64,000 nucleotides of DNA from positions 310,001 through 374,000 of the forward strand of contig CBFFRQ010000043.1 in assembly GCA_965644315.1 (NCBI GenBank), written 5' to 3'. Positions 19,644 to 30,568 of this stretch are shown here, one piece after another (the first letter of the stretch is position 1; each line of letters starts with the position of its first letter). The translations under genes and the position numbers were made by a program. The DNA is from Caecitellus pseudoparvulus (taxonomy: Eukaryota; Bigyra: Bicosoecida). A model generated the notes under the pieces. It searched no databases. It was given only the letters and a program-made list of their open reading frames with translations, and was not told where the DNA came from.

Positions 19644-21214
19644 TTACAAGATGAGGCCAGGACTGGGGACAGGCTCTGTTTGCTGTTTGACACCCTGTTC
19701 AGTAGTGGCCAAACTTGCAAATAGGCGTGCATGATACCCCTTCACTTCCCGCTGAAGCTCCCGCATGTGGTCTAGAAGTGCTGTCATTTCGCCTTCATGC
19801 TGCGCTTGCGCGGTGTCGAGCTTTGAGGTGAGGGCAGCTTTGGCGCCGTCCCCCTCCTTTCGCTTGCGCTCTGCAGCGTCACCTTCTGCCATGATCTCCC
19901 CGTACTCCGCTTGGAGTGCGCCTTTGCCTTTAGTGGAGGCAGCCATTTTCATGTCATGGCTTGCCCTAAAGTCTGCCAGCTTGTCGCCCAACCGCTTCAC
20001 CTGCGCGTCGAGATGTCCTCGCTCAGCTTCCTGCTCTGCTCTCTCCCCTGCGGCAAGGTCCACCTTTCGCTGGCAGGCAGACACCTGCCCAGCGACCTCG
20101 GAAGCTTTGTGAAGCTCATCTTCTAGCTCTGTCAGGGCAGTCATCATACCCGAAACCTCCGATTGAGCTGCTGCTGCAATGGCCACCCGCCCCCGCACCT
20201 CACGCTTCTTCCGCTCAGCGTCGGCGAGGGCAGCCTTCTCGGCTGCCACCCGATCTTCTTGTGCGGCCACCTCAGCCTTGACGCGCGAAGGGGACGACAC
20301 TAAGCCAGTTCGCGCTTCTTCAACTTCCTCCTGAAGGGAAAGGACGCTGAACTCAACACCCGCAATGTCATCCTTCACCTTGCCAATCACTTCTTTCACG
20401 CCGTTCGTGGCCGCACGAATCTTGGCTTGAGTCTGGTTCAGCGTCGTGATCTCCGCTTCCCTCTCTTCGCAGGCAGCCTCCAGCTCTCGGACCTGGGGTT
20501 GCTGGCTTGCCGCAGCTGCTTCCAACTTCGCGATCTCTGCCTCCAGCGCTGCGCGCTCTTCGTCCAGGGCCGCCTTCTTGGCTGCGAGTTGCTCCTGCGG
20601 CAAAAGTGAGGGGCAGCAGGGTTTGCAAGCTTGCTTGCGTCGCCGAACCCGAACAACGTACGCCCCGCTCAGTGAACTGCACGAAGAGAGCCAGCCGCTC
20701 CTCACGAAACTTGTGGAAGTTGATGATGGCTGACAGGTTGCGCCGAACCCGGCGGAAGTCGGGCTTGCTGAGATCCTTCAGTGTGAAACCACTGGAAATG
20801 CCGCATGCTTTGAGCAGCTTGTCCCTGCAAAGAGCGCAAGCCCAGGGTGGAATGCTTGCAAACGCCAGTCGAGCGCCACGAAACGCACATGCTTCTGAAA
20901 AAGTGCAGCACAGGAACGCTGTCATCATGCAACTCTGCATGGCGAAGAGCATCAAGTCCAGAAAACTTTGGCTGGTAAAGTTCCTCCTTGGTCATGTCCA
21001 GGCAATCGCAGAGCAGCAGCTCGTAAATGTGCCGCAGCTGCGCCGGGCGCGCCTTGGCCAAGTCTGCCTCATCGAGCTGAACGTTCAGCTCCGCGAGACA
21101 CTGGATAATCTCGTCATTCTTCAGCAGCGGGAAAGAGTACTTCTCTGCCTTGCGATGGTGGATCGTGCCACCCATGCTCTTCCGCCCACCATGGAAAGAG
21201 GAGTCTGCCGCCAT
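19644..21214 (-). CDS. NUF2: Kinetochore protein NUF2 (NDC80 complex)
   Basis: Three exons (21214-20889, 20824-20662, 20594-19644) encode 479 residues. The N-terminal ~165 residues form the NUF2 calponin-homology head: YSFPLLKNDEIIQCLAELNV, then ELLLCDCLDMTKEELYQP, then GFTLKDLSKPDFRRVRRNLS and INFHKFREERL. The remainder is almost wholly coiled coil (Glu/Lys/Ala-rich), the rod that pairs with NDC80. The complex couples chromosomes to spindle microtubules. Junctions are supported by continuous homology across them: exon 1 ends in FFRSM, exon 2 starts DKLLKACG, and exon 3 starts EQLAAKK. Donors are GTGCGT and GTACGT; introns are 64 and 67 nt. The start at MAADSS was chosen because it immediately precedes the conserved region. 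Confidence 0.92.
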
Positions 21215-21494
21215 AGCCGTAACGGCAGCGAAACGACAGACGACGCACAGACTGGCAACAGTGGCAACGGAGACGCCAGATCGAGTACAAGCAAGCACTT
21301 GCATTCAACTGAGTCGATGGGGTTGTCGGCGTTTGTTCCATGCGTTTATTTGCCAGATAAACATGCGTGCGGGGACGAAGCACCGGGAGCTACCAAACAC
21401 CAAACACTGGCTGTTCAAGCGACGCAGCCTGGAGGTTCAAGGCATGCAAATGCATGGTGCAAGTGGCATGTGTGCATTTCAACCAGCAGAGCCT

Positions 21495-22337
21495 TCACTG
21501 GGAAATCTTCAGGGTGTTCTTGATCTCCTTGTAGCGCCGATACTCTGCAGCAACAGGAGCAATGTCGCGATGGTACTTCACTTTTCGCCCGTGCTCTGAC
21601 ATGAAGCGATCTTCATAATCTCGAAGGCGAACTTGAAGCCTCCGCTTCTCGCGCTTGAGGCCCCGCAGAGTGCTCGGTGAAACAGAGTCAGCCAGCATGG
21701 ATGCCGCCGCAGGGTCTTCATCCCCCCCACCCTCACTGCGACTCGACCACCCCTCGATGGCTTTCTTCAGATCATGGTACCGCTGATACAGGTTCCTGAT
21801 TGGTTCCTTGTCTGCCTTGGTCGGCTGTGCATCAGCAGGGAGGTGATGATCGCACTGCGGCTTTACCTGGCCATGCCTTCCTTACCTTCCGTCCATACTT
21901 GGCTTCAAACGCTGCATCATACTGCCGCAATCGGCGCTTCAAAGAACTCTGGTTTGCAGGCACTCGAGAGTGTGTGAAAACGAGGATTGCTGCCTTGGCG
22001 ACACAAGGCAAACTCAGCAACAGCACGCACCTTCTCTGCTTGAAGCTGTTGCAGCGACATGCTGCTCAGCGCAAGCTGGCTGCTCTCGCCCGCAGATTCC
22101 TTACTCTCAGCACTAGAACCAGAAGCTTTCCAGCCATGGCTCAGCACGTGCGGAGCAGTGAGCTTCCTATGCAATCACAAACAATGCCTGTTGAAACGCC
22201 AGCATAACGCCACGCCAGTGCGCCCGCCGCCGCGCCGCTTACGTGAAGGGGACATCTCGTCGAAAGATTCCTGCAACACTCTCCCGAACGAGAGACTCAA
22301 CGGCAGAAGCAGTGCTTGAAACGTCGACTGTTGCCAT
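21495..22337 (-). CDS. Small protein with two FAM13-type domains
   Basis: Four exons (22337-22243, 22166-22031, 21948-21886, 21824-21495) give 207 residues. Two copies of a ~45-residue helical module are visible. The first is split over exons 2-4: LKRRLRQYDAAFEAKYGRK, then PTKADKEPIRNLYQRY. The second lies within exon 4: LRDYEDRFMSEHGRKVKY, then PVAAEYRRYKEIK. This pattern (helix, F-x(5)-GR-x-(P/V), then P-x(3)-Y-x-RYKxxK) is that of the FAM13 family C-terminal domain. Animal FAM13A has additional domains that are absent here. Splice phases agree at all junctions and homology runs across them. Molecular function is unknown. The gene is divergently arranged with RPA12, whose start lies 250 bp away. 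Confidence 0.8.
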
Positions 22338-22587
22338 CTCGTCAGGCCAAGCCTGGCAGCGGCGGCGAAGGAAAGAGCGACGGCTGCGAACCCTCGTCAA
22401 CCGATGACAGCAGGCCAGGCCGTGGTCCACAGCTGTATGCGAGCCACAATCCAAAAAGAATCCCCCCCACTTGTATGTTTTATGTGTCTTGATTTTGTCT
22501 CATGCCGTTTGCACATCTCAGCCAGTACATCAGCCCTGACAGTCTGTTGCCCCACCTACACTAGCTCAAGAAGCCCTGAACGAGAGA

Positions 22588-23064
22588 ATGAATCAATTCT
22601 GCTCTTCGTGTGGCACATTTGTTGCCTTGTCCAACACTGGTGCCATGAAGTGCCCGGGCTGTGCCTCGACTGCAAGAATGGCTGGTGCGAATGCCTTGCA
22701 GCGGAAATTGACCTCGTTCGGCGAAGTGTAAATTGCATCCTGACTTGCAGATGCTGCTTCGGGGGCTACAGTGACCCACGGGACCAAGCAACCACAACAC
22801 GCTTGGATTTTGGAGCTGACAGGGGCTTCCGAAGACACGTCTGCGGCCTCCACAAGAGCTAAGGTGTGCTTTCTTGCCCTCACTGAGCACCCCCCCTCTG
22901 TCCCACCAAGCACGTCTCTCGCGGCACAGGTCAAACAAGCTTGCCCTAAGTGTGCACACCCTGAAATGTTCTTCTACACGCGGCAAATGAGATCCGCCGA
23001 TGAAGGCCAGACTGTCTTCTATGAATGCCCAGCTTGTGGGCACACATACTCAACAAACACATGA
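22588..23064 (+). CDS. RPA12: RNA polymerase I subunit Rpa12 (A12.2-like)
   Basis: The N-terminal zinc ribbon (FCSSCGTFV, then MKCPGC) is encoded at 22588-22725. The C-terminal TFIIS-like ribbon (ACPKCAHPEM, then YTRQMRSADEGQTVFYECPACG) ends at 23064. The acidic DE hairpin in SADEGQT is the element that stimulates RNA cleavage in Pol I, and the exact QMRSADEGQT string is typical of Rpa12 rather than Rpb9 or Rpc11. At least one intron separates the two halves (about 22726-22771), but I could not find a junction with matching phase. A second, frame-preserving intron at about 22863-22928 is likely, since it would remove an unconserved stretch and give RAKVKQACPKC. Coordinates are therefore outer limits. 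Confidence 0.85.
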
Positions 23065-23447
23065 TGCAAGCAAGCACTGCCTTGTCAAAACCACATGTAT
23101 GGACATCGCGAGCTCAGAAAACACTCATCCTTGCGAAAGAGTGCTGCACTCAGCTCCGCACAAGGTATCCTCAGCTGACACACCTTGCGGACCCGGCCAC
23201 CGCAGCCCTAAACACCGATGATCTCCAACGCACGACAAACCCCAACGAAAGAAGGCACTCGTTTGTTGCAAACATAGCGCCCTTGATTCCCGTATGCGGA
23301 AAGTTTGACGAAGAGGAATGCCCACCGCAATCCATCATAAAACCCTCTTAACACCGCTTCTTTGCCTGGTATCAAGAAGAAATGCATGCAGGCTAAAAAC
23401 TAAACAGAACCCATGAAAACTTCAAGCTGGTCAAAAGCTTAAACCAA
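23065..23447. other. Spacer downstream of RPA12
   Basis: Only short overlapping frames are present and none resembles a protein. It leads into the left arm of the inverted repeat. Confidence 0.5.
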
Positions 23448-23745
23448 ACATACACCGCGCAATGCCCATGTCCCGCAAACAGACCAACAGCACACACCCA
23501 CCCACTCAATGCAACTCACGGCCTTGGCAGTGCTAAGCCTAACTTACCATCACGCAAGGGCCACACGAACAAACCAGACCTGGCCATTACACATCCGCAA
23601 GCACATCCCACAGCTGCACTTGAGAGGCACCCAGCTTGTCCACAACATCCGCCATCGTACCTCAAAGCCAAGGGCCGCATCCATCGGGCGGGAGCGTGGG
23701 GCACCGCGCCCGCAGCCCCGACTGATGCTCTGTCTTCCGGCGCGG
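23448..23745 (-). repeat. Left arm of 298-bp inverted repeat
   Basis: The reverse complement of this segment matches 25790-26087 without gaps, with about 13 mismatches counted by eye (~96% identity). The outer end reads ACATACACCGCGC. Differences are concentrated at the inner end, several of them C in this arm against T in the other. The two arms bracket a 2044-bp core. Confidence 0.95.
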
Positions 23746-25789
23746 CGACGCAAGAAAGTCAGCCCAGCAAGCAAACATTGACAAAACTTGAGGTCTTTGT
23801 ACGTCGGCATGCGTCTCACACAGAGCCACTACACATAGAAAACGACTCGCACCGAAAGACCTGCTTCAAAGAGCAATGCATGAAAAGCACAGCGCCGGAG
23901 CGAAGCCGAGTATGACAACACAGCTGTGAGTCGTCAAACTGAGCTTGAAACGCTGATGAAGCATGCACTTTTGACACATTGCATCGAAGTCAAAGAATCG
24001 CTGAGGATTTTTGTGGAACTTTACTGTGTACTCAACGCCTAAAGCCACATTCTTCTGGACAACAAAAGCTAGACACCCAACAAGTGGTTGTCTGAATGAG
24101 CATGAAAATTTATCCCTCAAGCACAAAAAGATCGGTTAAAACATGGAAGTGGCAGAATAAATGGCAATGTTCGTGGAGTTCAGAGGTTGATGCGTGAATC
24201 CATTCACTGGCAACTCAATTTCTTGTTCATCTCTTTCATGTCAATGATATCTTCGGGTTGCGATCTGAGAACAGAGAATTTCTCGTGATCTACTCGACGT
24301 GTGCGGGTTTAAGCTTGGTGATCAGAACGATGCAGGCTTGGAAAGAGAATGCTGACGACAATGAACAGTGACGGGGTCATTGGACGCCCAACTCCCGATT
24401 GGCGTTGGCATGCCAACTGTTGCTGTGTCCATCATGTGGGCAATTCTTTTCGCTCTGTGAAAAGGTCTAGCGAAAGCCTACTACTGTCTCTGGGCCCCAA
24501 CCCAAGCGCACTCGAGCGGGAAATGTACCGCTCATCTTCAACTAATTATGACCTGATAAACGAGAGCATGATTCTTGCCGAGACTGTATGAATGAATGTA
24601 ATTCTTATATGAAACTGATAATAGTTGTTCAGAATGCCCCAGGTTAACCGAAAACATTGGACGCTCTTATATGTTCTTGAAGAACAAACTTTGAGAAGTC
24701 TTCCGTTTACAGTAGTAGCCTTGAAACTTGCTGGATTCCAAAACAGATACATTCTTGATTGTGTCTCTCGGCGATTCCCAGAAGTGTCGCGATCCCTGTG
24801 ATCGCGCCCGTTCATAAATTGATGGACAACTAAATCTTGTTCCAAAAAGAACGAATGATGGCACACACGTTTTGCGTCAAGCCAACTTTCAAGTCAAACA
24901 AGCTACACATCACGGATGCTTCATGCGTGGGCTTTCACAAACTTAGACGATGTGTCCAAAAAACAGGCCACCTTTGTGTGAATGCTACTCGGCACTCTGC
25001 ATCAATGAGCGTTGAGAGAGTTGGAGGCTCTGGGATCCATTTTGATCTGAACTTGAAAATGAAGCTTTCCACTTACCTTTACAAGCCGATGGCCTGAGTT
25101 GGCATGAAAGTGAACTTAAGATCATGGTAGGAAGTCCAAAGTCAAAGATTGCCGAACATTCAAGCACGCGACACTCTGCGCCTTCCGATGCGGAATTGCT
25201 TCATTTTGGACGGGACACATGTATCACCCATCAGACATGGCATTTATATGACTGGACTAAGTAGCGTTAGACATCTTGCCAAAGAGCAGTGAACACTACT
25301 ATATCGTAGGTTTGGGATCGGACAAAGAATGCATTGGACTTACTGGTCGCATAATAACTTTATCATAGGTTCCGGACACGCTCACGATGCAATTTCCCCT
25401 CGCCGCTGTATTTTGGTGTCGAAACTCACAATAATGCACTAAATGGGCAAGACATGGCAGATGGTCTTGGGAATACCTTCTAGGCACTTGATATTTCTAT
25501 GCAATTGCAATTGTTGAGGTTGGACAGTTGTGGGCTTATAGGTCCACGATTATCGTTCGATAGTGAATGGGGGCTATCAGCAGTCTGGATATGATACGAC
25601 AAGTGTTCATGGAAGGTTCCTTACTCTACACCCAACCCCAATGCGCGTTCGAGCGTGAAGCGTGCTGCTCGCCAGAATCATTAAACGCCAGTTGAGGTAT
25701 ACGTTGCATTGTGATCAATCTCGAAAATGTTTGTTGAGGAAAAGTCGGCTTTTCATGTTCGTTGTTTTCTTCAATATGCAGTCAGCATA
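23746..25789. other. AT-richer, gene-free core between inverted repeats
   Basis: This stretch is visibly richer in A+T than the flanking genes. Its longest open frames are only about 60-105 codons, and none carries recognisable motifs. I see no transposase, reverse transcriptase or RNA gene. It may be the interior of a non-autonomous element or a structural chromosomal region. Confidence 0.6.
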
Positions 25790-26087
25790 CCGCGCCAGAA
25801 GACAGTGTAACAGTTGGGGCTGTGGGTGCGGTGCCCCACGCTCCCGTCCGATGGATGCGGCCCTTGGCTTTGAGGTACGATGGCGGATGTTGTGGACAAG
25901 CTGGGTGCCTCTCAAGAGCAGCTGTGGGATCTGCTTGCGGATGTGTAATGGGCAGGTCTGGTTTGTTCGTGTGGCCCTTGCGTGATGGTAAGTTAGGCTT
26001 AGCACTGCCAAGGCCGTGAGTTGCATCCAGTGGGTGGGTGTGTGCTGTTGGTCTGTTTGCGGGACATGGGCATTGCGCGGTGTATGT
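25790..26087 (+). repeat. Right arm of 298-bp inverted repeat
   Basis: This is the inverted copy of 23448-23745. Its outer end reads GCGCGGTGTATGT. Both arms keep a 22-codon reading frame (MADVVDKLGASQ, then a stop after LADV) and a downstream GGTAAGT that looks like a 5' splice site, so the repeated unit may derive from a gene fragment. No convincing target-site duplication flanks the pair beyond a possible TA. Confidence 0.95.
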
Positions 26088-26292
26088 ATGCTTCTGTGAA
26101 CAATAGAGCTGGTGAGGTGTGTGCTTGCGAAATGTGAGCTGGGTGGTGCTTGTTGGGCCGAAGCTGTCAGGGTTCTTGAAGTAGGCCCATTTCTTCTGAA
26201 GCCCTTTCCAGAACGGAGGAAGTCCTGAGGGTGCGCCTCATTCGCAACACCGGAAATGCTACTCTGAGATGCTGTTGACCTGGTTCGAGATC

Positions 26293-26298
26293 AAAAAA
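26293..26298 (-). terminator. RNA polymerase III terminator of tRNA-Val
   Basis: A run of six T on the minus strand begins a few bases past the tRNA 3' end, as expected for pol III termination. Confidence 0.8.
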
Positions 26299-26301
26299 GT
26301 G

Positions 26302-26375
26302 TACAAATGATGGGGTTCGAACCCATGACTTCCCGCGTGTGAAGCGGACGCTCTAACCAACTGAGCTACATCTGC
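26302..26375 (-). tRNA. tRNA-Val (anticodon CAC)
   Basis: The 74-nt gene folds into a standard cloverleaf. The acceptor stem is GCAGATG paired with CATTTGT (two G-U pairs) plus discriminator A. The D arm is GCTC/GAGC. The anticodon stem is TCCGC/GCGGG with loop TTCACAC, giving anticodon CAC (codon GUG). The T arm is ATGGG-TTCGAAC-CCCAT. The internal A and B box sequences are present, there is no intron, and CCA is not encoded, as usual in eukaryotes. Confidence 0.96.
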
Positions 26376-26571
26376 TGACGGGTGTGTGGCGTAAAATTGG
26401 TAATATAATAAACAGAAAGATTACTAGGCTACTCATTTTGATTGCTGAATACATGGGGACATAATTTCCTACTGCTTGGTACTCTAGCGGGGTTCAGCCT
26501 GAGATGCGAAGTGCCCCTAGGTGGTCTTCAGCGTTCCGCGCGTTTCGCGTTTCATGTCGGAGAAGTGAGAA

Positions 26572-27803
26572 ATGCTCTCTGCTGCGTGCCTCAGGCCGAT
26601 GGCCAGGGGGCTGGCTCGTTCGTGGCGAGCAGGAGGTGCTTGCTTGCGATTGTTTCAGAGTGATGCAACCAACAAAGGGCAGCGTCTCGCTCAGAAGGTT
26701 GATTGGAGCAACCCCAGGGAGCGTCTGCCCTACGTAAGCGATGAAACTCTGTACGCTCTTCCACCACGACACAAGCCGTGGAAATGGAGCGACAGAGAGC
26801 GGCGTTGGAAGCAGTTCCGTGCACGCGTTCCATTTGGTGTGCTTGTACTTCTTGGCTGTGCTTATGCTGCGTACCTCCACGTCAACGATCGTGGCATGGG
26901 GCGGCTTCGGCTGGTGCGCGGGTCTCCACAGTTGGCAGCCGTCTTGGAGCGCCTGGGTGTTTTGCGCTCGCTGCCGCAATCTGTACGTGATTCCTCGACG
27001 ATGGTTGCGCTTATTGCTTTCACTTTGTCACGCGTGTCTATACTCAGGTCAATCTAGACAGGGTGGCCCTGTTTCGGCGGGTCTTCCTGAAGTATGCAGT
27101 GCAGGGAACTCTGGAGGCGAAGCAAGCCTGTGCTCTTATCCAAGAGATTACTGGACCCTCGCAGTTGGATGATGCTGCTCTGTCTGACTCCCACGATGAA
27201 GTGAGCTTGTGGGGCTTCGTCGCGGCAGCAAGCGCCGTTTGCGCTCCGGTCAGTGACCAGGAAGTGTACCTCGCTTGCCTCGAACGCCTCGGGGTGCCTG
27301 CTGTGGATCCCGAGGGAGAGGCAGAGCTAGCGGCACTGTATGATTTCGTCGTCGACGCAAATGGCGGGAGTGCGGTCTTCACCGTCCCCTACCTGGCTGC
27401 TCTGGCAGATGAGCTTGGGTTCGCGGGCAACGAGGAGTACGCCCGCCACTTCCTAACTGAGTCTTCAGCAGTGCAGACTGGCGCACTCCAGCTGCGCCCA
27501 ACAGATTGGCTCATCGCAGACGCTTCTGCGTTTGACAGGGTGGCCACCAGAAGGGCGCTTGCTCTGCCGTCCTTACCTGCATCCGCCGCCGGGCACGGCA
27601 GGCAGGATCGACCCCACCACTTGCCATCTGGTGTTGAAGTCCCGGACGGTTCTATGCTGCTGGTTCGAAGCCATGTCCAGGTTCCAGTGTCCAGGGACGA
27701 ATGGGTCAACTTCATGGGTGCCGTCATGTCCGGGTGCTCGACCGATGACATCCGCGCAGCTTGTGAAGTGTTCACCTATTTGCAATCTGCACGCCCCAGC
27801 TGA
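26572..27803 (+). CDS. Probable mitochondrial single-pass membrane protein, unknown family
   Basis: Two exons (26572-26982, 27048-27803) encode 388 residues. The 65-nt intron (GTACGT ... CTCAG) is phase 0 and joins LPQS to VNLDRVALFRRVF. The first ~35 residues are rich in Arg, Ala and Leu without acidic residues, a typical mitochondrial presequence. One membrane helix follows at about residues 86-104 (VPFGVLVLLGCAYAAYLHV). The C-terminal ~240 residues look alpha-helical and include one degenerate EF-hand-like loop (DANGGSAVFTVPYL), in which the terminal Glu ligand is replaced. I do not recognise the family. It converges on CPT1 with 52 bp between stops. Function is unknown; residence in the inner membrane is inference. 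Confidence 0.65.
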
Positions 27804-27855
27804 GTTGCGTCTGTGTGGGGTGTATGTATGCTGTGGGAATTGCATTGAGGGAAGT

Positions 27856-30568
27856 CTACTTTCCTGCCTGCTTCGATTTCAGGACAGGGCTGAGGACAGC
27901 CTTCATGTCCTTAAGGGCCTCGAACAAGTGCTGCTTGAACTTCTCAGAGTCTGTGTTCTTCGCGGACTTCGAGGAAGAAATGTGGAAGAACATTTCGTCT
28001 TCGCCAGCCTGCATGTAGGAAACACCGTAGCCGTCTTTAGCCACAGGGCCAAAGCCACCGCCTGGCGAAATGTACTTGGCCCACTTCGGATCCTTGAGAT
28101 TCCACACAGATGTCTGCTGTTGAGGCTGCTGGGAAGTTGACAAGCGCCAGGGCTCTGACAGTGCCCCCTTCAAGAAGGGAGAGTCGATGCTTTTGCCCTT
28201 GGAGACGACGTAGAGCGCAAACATGTGCCTGTCGATGCCCTTGCCGGCCATACAATCCGTGTAGGCTTGCACATGAACCTCCGCAGCTGCCTGAAGCAGG
28301 CGCAGCTTCTCCGTTGCTTCTACAGAGGGGTTGTCCATGGCCTTGATGAATGCAACAGCCGCGCTTGTGACTGGTCTGACTGTCTCAGTCCGGCCCCGTC
28401 GGAACAGGCGCGTCATGGATGCTTCGTACGTGTTGGCGAAGCGGCCCTGGTCCCGGAAGTAGGCCAGCTGCAGAGCCATTTGTGTGTATGCGTCAGGGGA
28501 TACTCCACATTGCTTCATGAAGCGCTTTCCGTAGTGAGTGTGTGTGACTACCTGCAAGTCCAGATCATGCAGCAGCTCCGACGCAGCAGCCGCCGCCTTG
28601 TCGATGGCATCCATAGCTCCTCGCGGAAGTGCCCATCGCAATGCTGTCCAAGAAGTGTCAACACCGCGGCCACACACGTCTGTGTCGCCACAAATGAACT
28701 CCCCCGCTTCAATGGTGCGCGTGGAAGCAAAATAGTTCTTGAAGTACGCGGCGGCTTTGTCCATGTTCAGGTCGGGCTTGTCGGACAGGTCCACTGCAGA
28801 CTTGGTGTACATGGGTTGGTTCTTGCGGTGCATGAGGTCAATGACTGGTGCTCTGGTCAGTCCCTCCGGTACACGGACAAACCCATGCTCGTCGTAAGGG
28901 TTCATGATGTGCTCCCCCACAATCAGGGCCACTTCCAGGACATGCGCCATCACGGGCGCATCAGCCCATGAGTGTTCGCAGTTGACGCCAACTTTTCCGT
29001 TCCTTTGCACGACGAGCGTGAAGGATTTGTCAAACCACCTGTCGCTGCCTGTGCCCCCGATCATGTCACGCCCGCGCTTGCTCCAGTCAAGCACTTCGCT
29101 CTCTGTGTCATCCAGCGCGACGAAGAAGGCCGCTGATTCGATGGTGTGGAGCGAATCACGGTTGACCCCATCCCCAAAGTAGGTCTCCCGGACCTCAGCC
29201 CACTTTGTCCGGTTCCAGGCTGTCAGCGCTGGGATGCGGGCCTCGTGCTCGTCTACGTTGCCATGTTCAAACTTAGACCAAGCATCGTCTTTGATTTCAG
29301 CATAGGCCTGATCCAACTCAGACATGGACAGCAGGGAACCGTCGCCTTTGTAGACTGGAAGGCGGTACATGCTTCCCTTGCAAAGCACGACGATGTGCCT
29401 TGACCGGGTTATGTCGTAGTGTTGCAGGGTGTCCATGTCACGCCCCGGCACTCGGGTGGTAGCAAAGATGCGCTTGTACTGCCACATGCACAATGGGACC
29501 GTCTTCTGAACCAAAATTGGTTCGATTGCTTCATCTTCCAGGGCAAAGCGGAAGCGCAGCAGGCCGTGTGTGACACAAGCAGCTCGGGATGTCTGCACTG
29601 GGGACGAAATGACTCGCCCAGAGTCCAAGACATAGTAGTTGGAGTTCACCATGATGGGGTCACGGCCCATGAGGTATACATACTGCTCCCACCAGTCTGT
29701 CATGTAGTTTGGGCTGACTGCCCACTTGAAGTTTAGGTACCGCTGCAAAGTTGGCCCTTCCTGCGTGAGGAATGACGCAGCTTGCTCTTGCACCTTCTTG
29801 AAAGCTTCAGAGTCTTCCCCGTGCAGAGCCCGGGCTGACTCCACAAACTTATCAACAGTTTGCTTCAGGGGTGGAACTGGGAGGGGCGGCAGGGCACTCT
29901 GGAAGGAGTACATCAAGGGGTAAGCACCTAGCAAAAGGCGGGTGGCGAAGAACCAGGCCTTGATATGCAGAGGGACGGGCTTGCCATGCTCCAGGTACAA
30001 GAAGCCCTGGTAGCTCAGCAAGAGCTGCAGCAGCAGGCGCTGGCACGCAGCAATGAGGATGCAGCCCACCACAGCCGCCCACGTGGCCAAGACAGCCAGG
30101 CGAACTTCCTTTGGCACGCCGAACCAGGGGAACCATTCCGACACAGCCCACACGATGCTCGCAATCCAGCCGCTGCGCCACCAGGACTCGCTTCCTGACG
30201 AAAGCACTGCCCCGATCACTGACGCTACAACGCCGATGAAGAGTGGGAGCGGGTTTGGACTGCGCGGCGGGTGTGACGGGACAGGTGCAGTGCACTTCAG
30301 ACACACTGAGCGGAGAAAGCGGACTACAAGCGACTCGCTGGGACAGGCAACAAGCAAAGTGGCGGAAATAAATCACTGGCACGTACAACAGTGCATCTCG
30401 CAGCGCATAGTACGATCGGCGCATGAAGCGTCGAATACCAGCGATGGCTTGTTGAGGAGGCGGAATGGTAAAGCTCAAGTCCACGTGCAGGCCATTTCGA
30501 TCGTAAGCAAGTTGTGTGCCCCGTGCAGATGCACCCGAGAAGCGTGCAGCGGCGGCAGCTTCAGCCAT
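27856..30568 (-). CDS. CPT1: Carnitine O-palmitoyltransferase, CPT1 type
   Basis: Two exons (30568-30387, 30259-27856) encode 861 residues. The enzyme transfers long acyl groups from CoA to carnitine at the mitochondrial outer membrane, the entry step of fatty-acid oxidation. The short N-terminal domain (LSFTIPPPQQAIAGIRRF) and two membrane segments (FIGVVASVIGAVLSS and VLATWAAVVGCILIAACQ) are CPT1 features, absent from CPT2 and carnitine acetyltransferase. The catalytic His490 lies in CEHSWADAPV. The carnitine-binding TETVRPVTS and the C-terminal GYGVSYMQAGEDEMFFHISS are conserved. The 127-nt intron (GTACGT donor) joins RDAL to FPNPLPL, restoring the conserved region between the head domain and TM1. 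In animals the N-terminal part mediates malonyl-CoA inhibition; whether that holds here cannot be seen. Confidence 0.95.

Noticed and set aside
22404-22862. 152-codon plus-strand frame covering the RPA12 5' region
   Set aside because: It is shifted relative to the zinc-ribbon frame and contains none of the ribbon cysteine pairs.
23550-25985. Paired 89- and 107-codon frames sharing the sequence ending VWFVRVALA
   Set aside because: Similarity comes from the inverted repeat itself; all frames through the arms are similarly shared, and neither protein resembles a known family.
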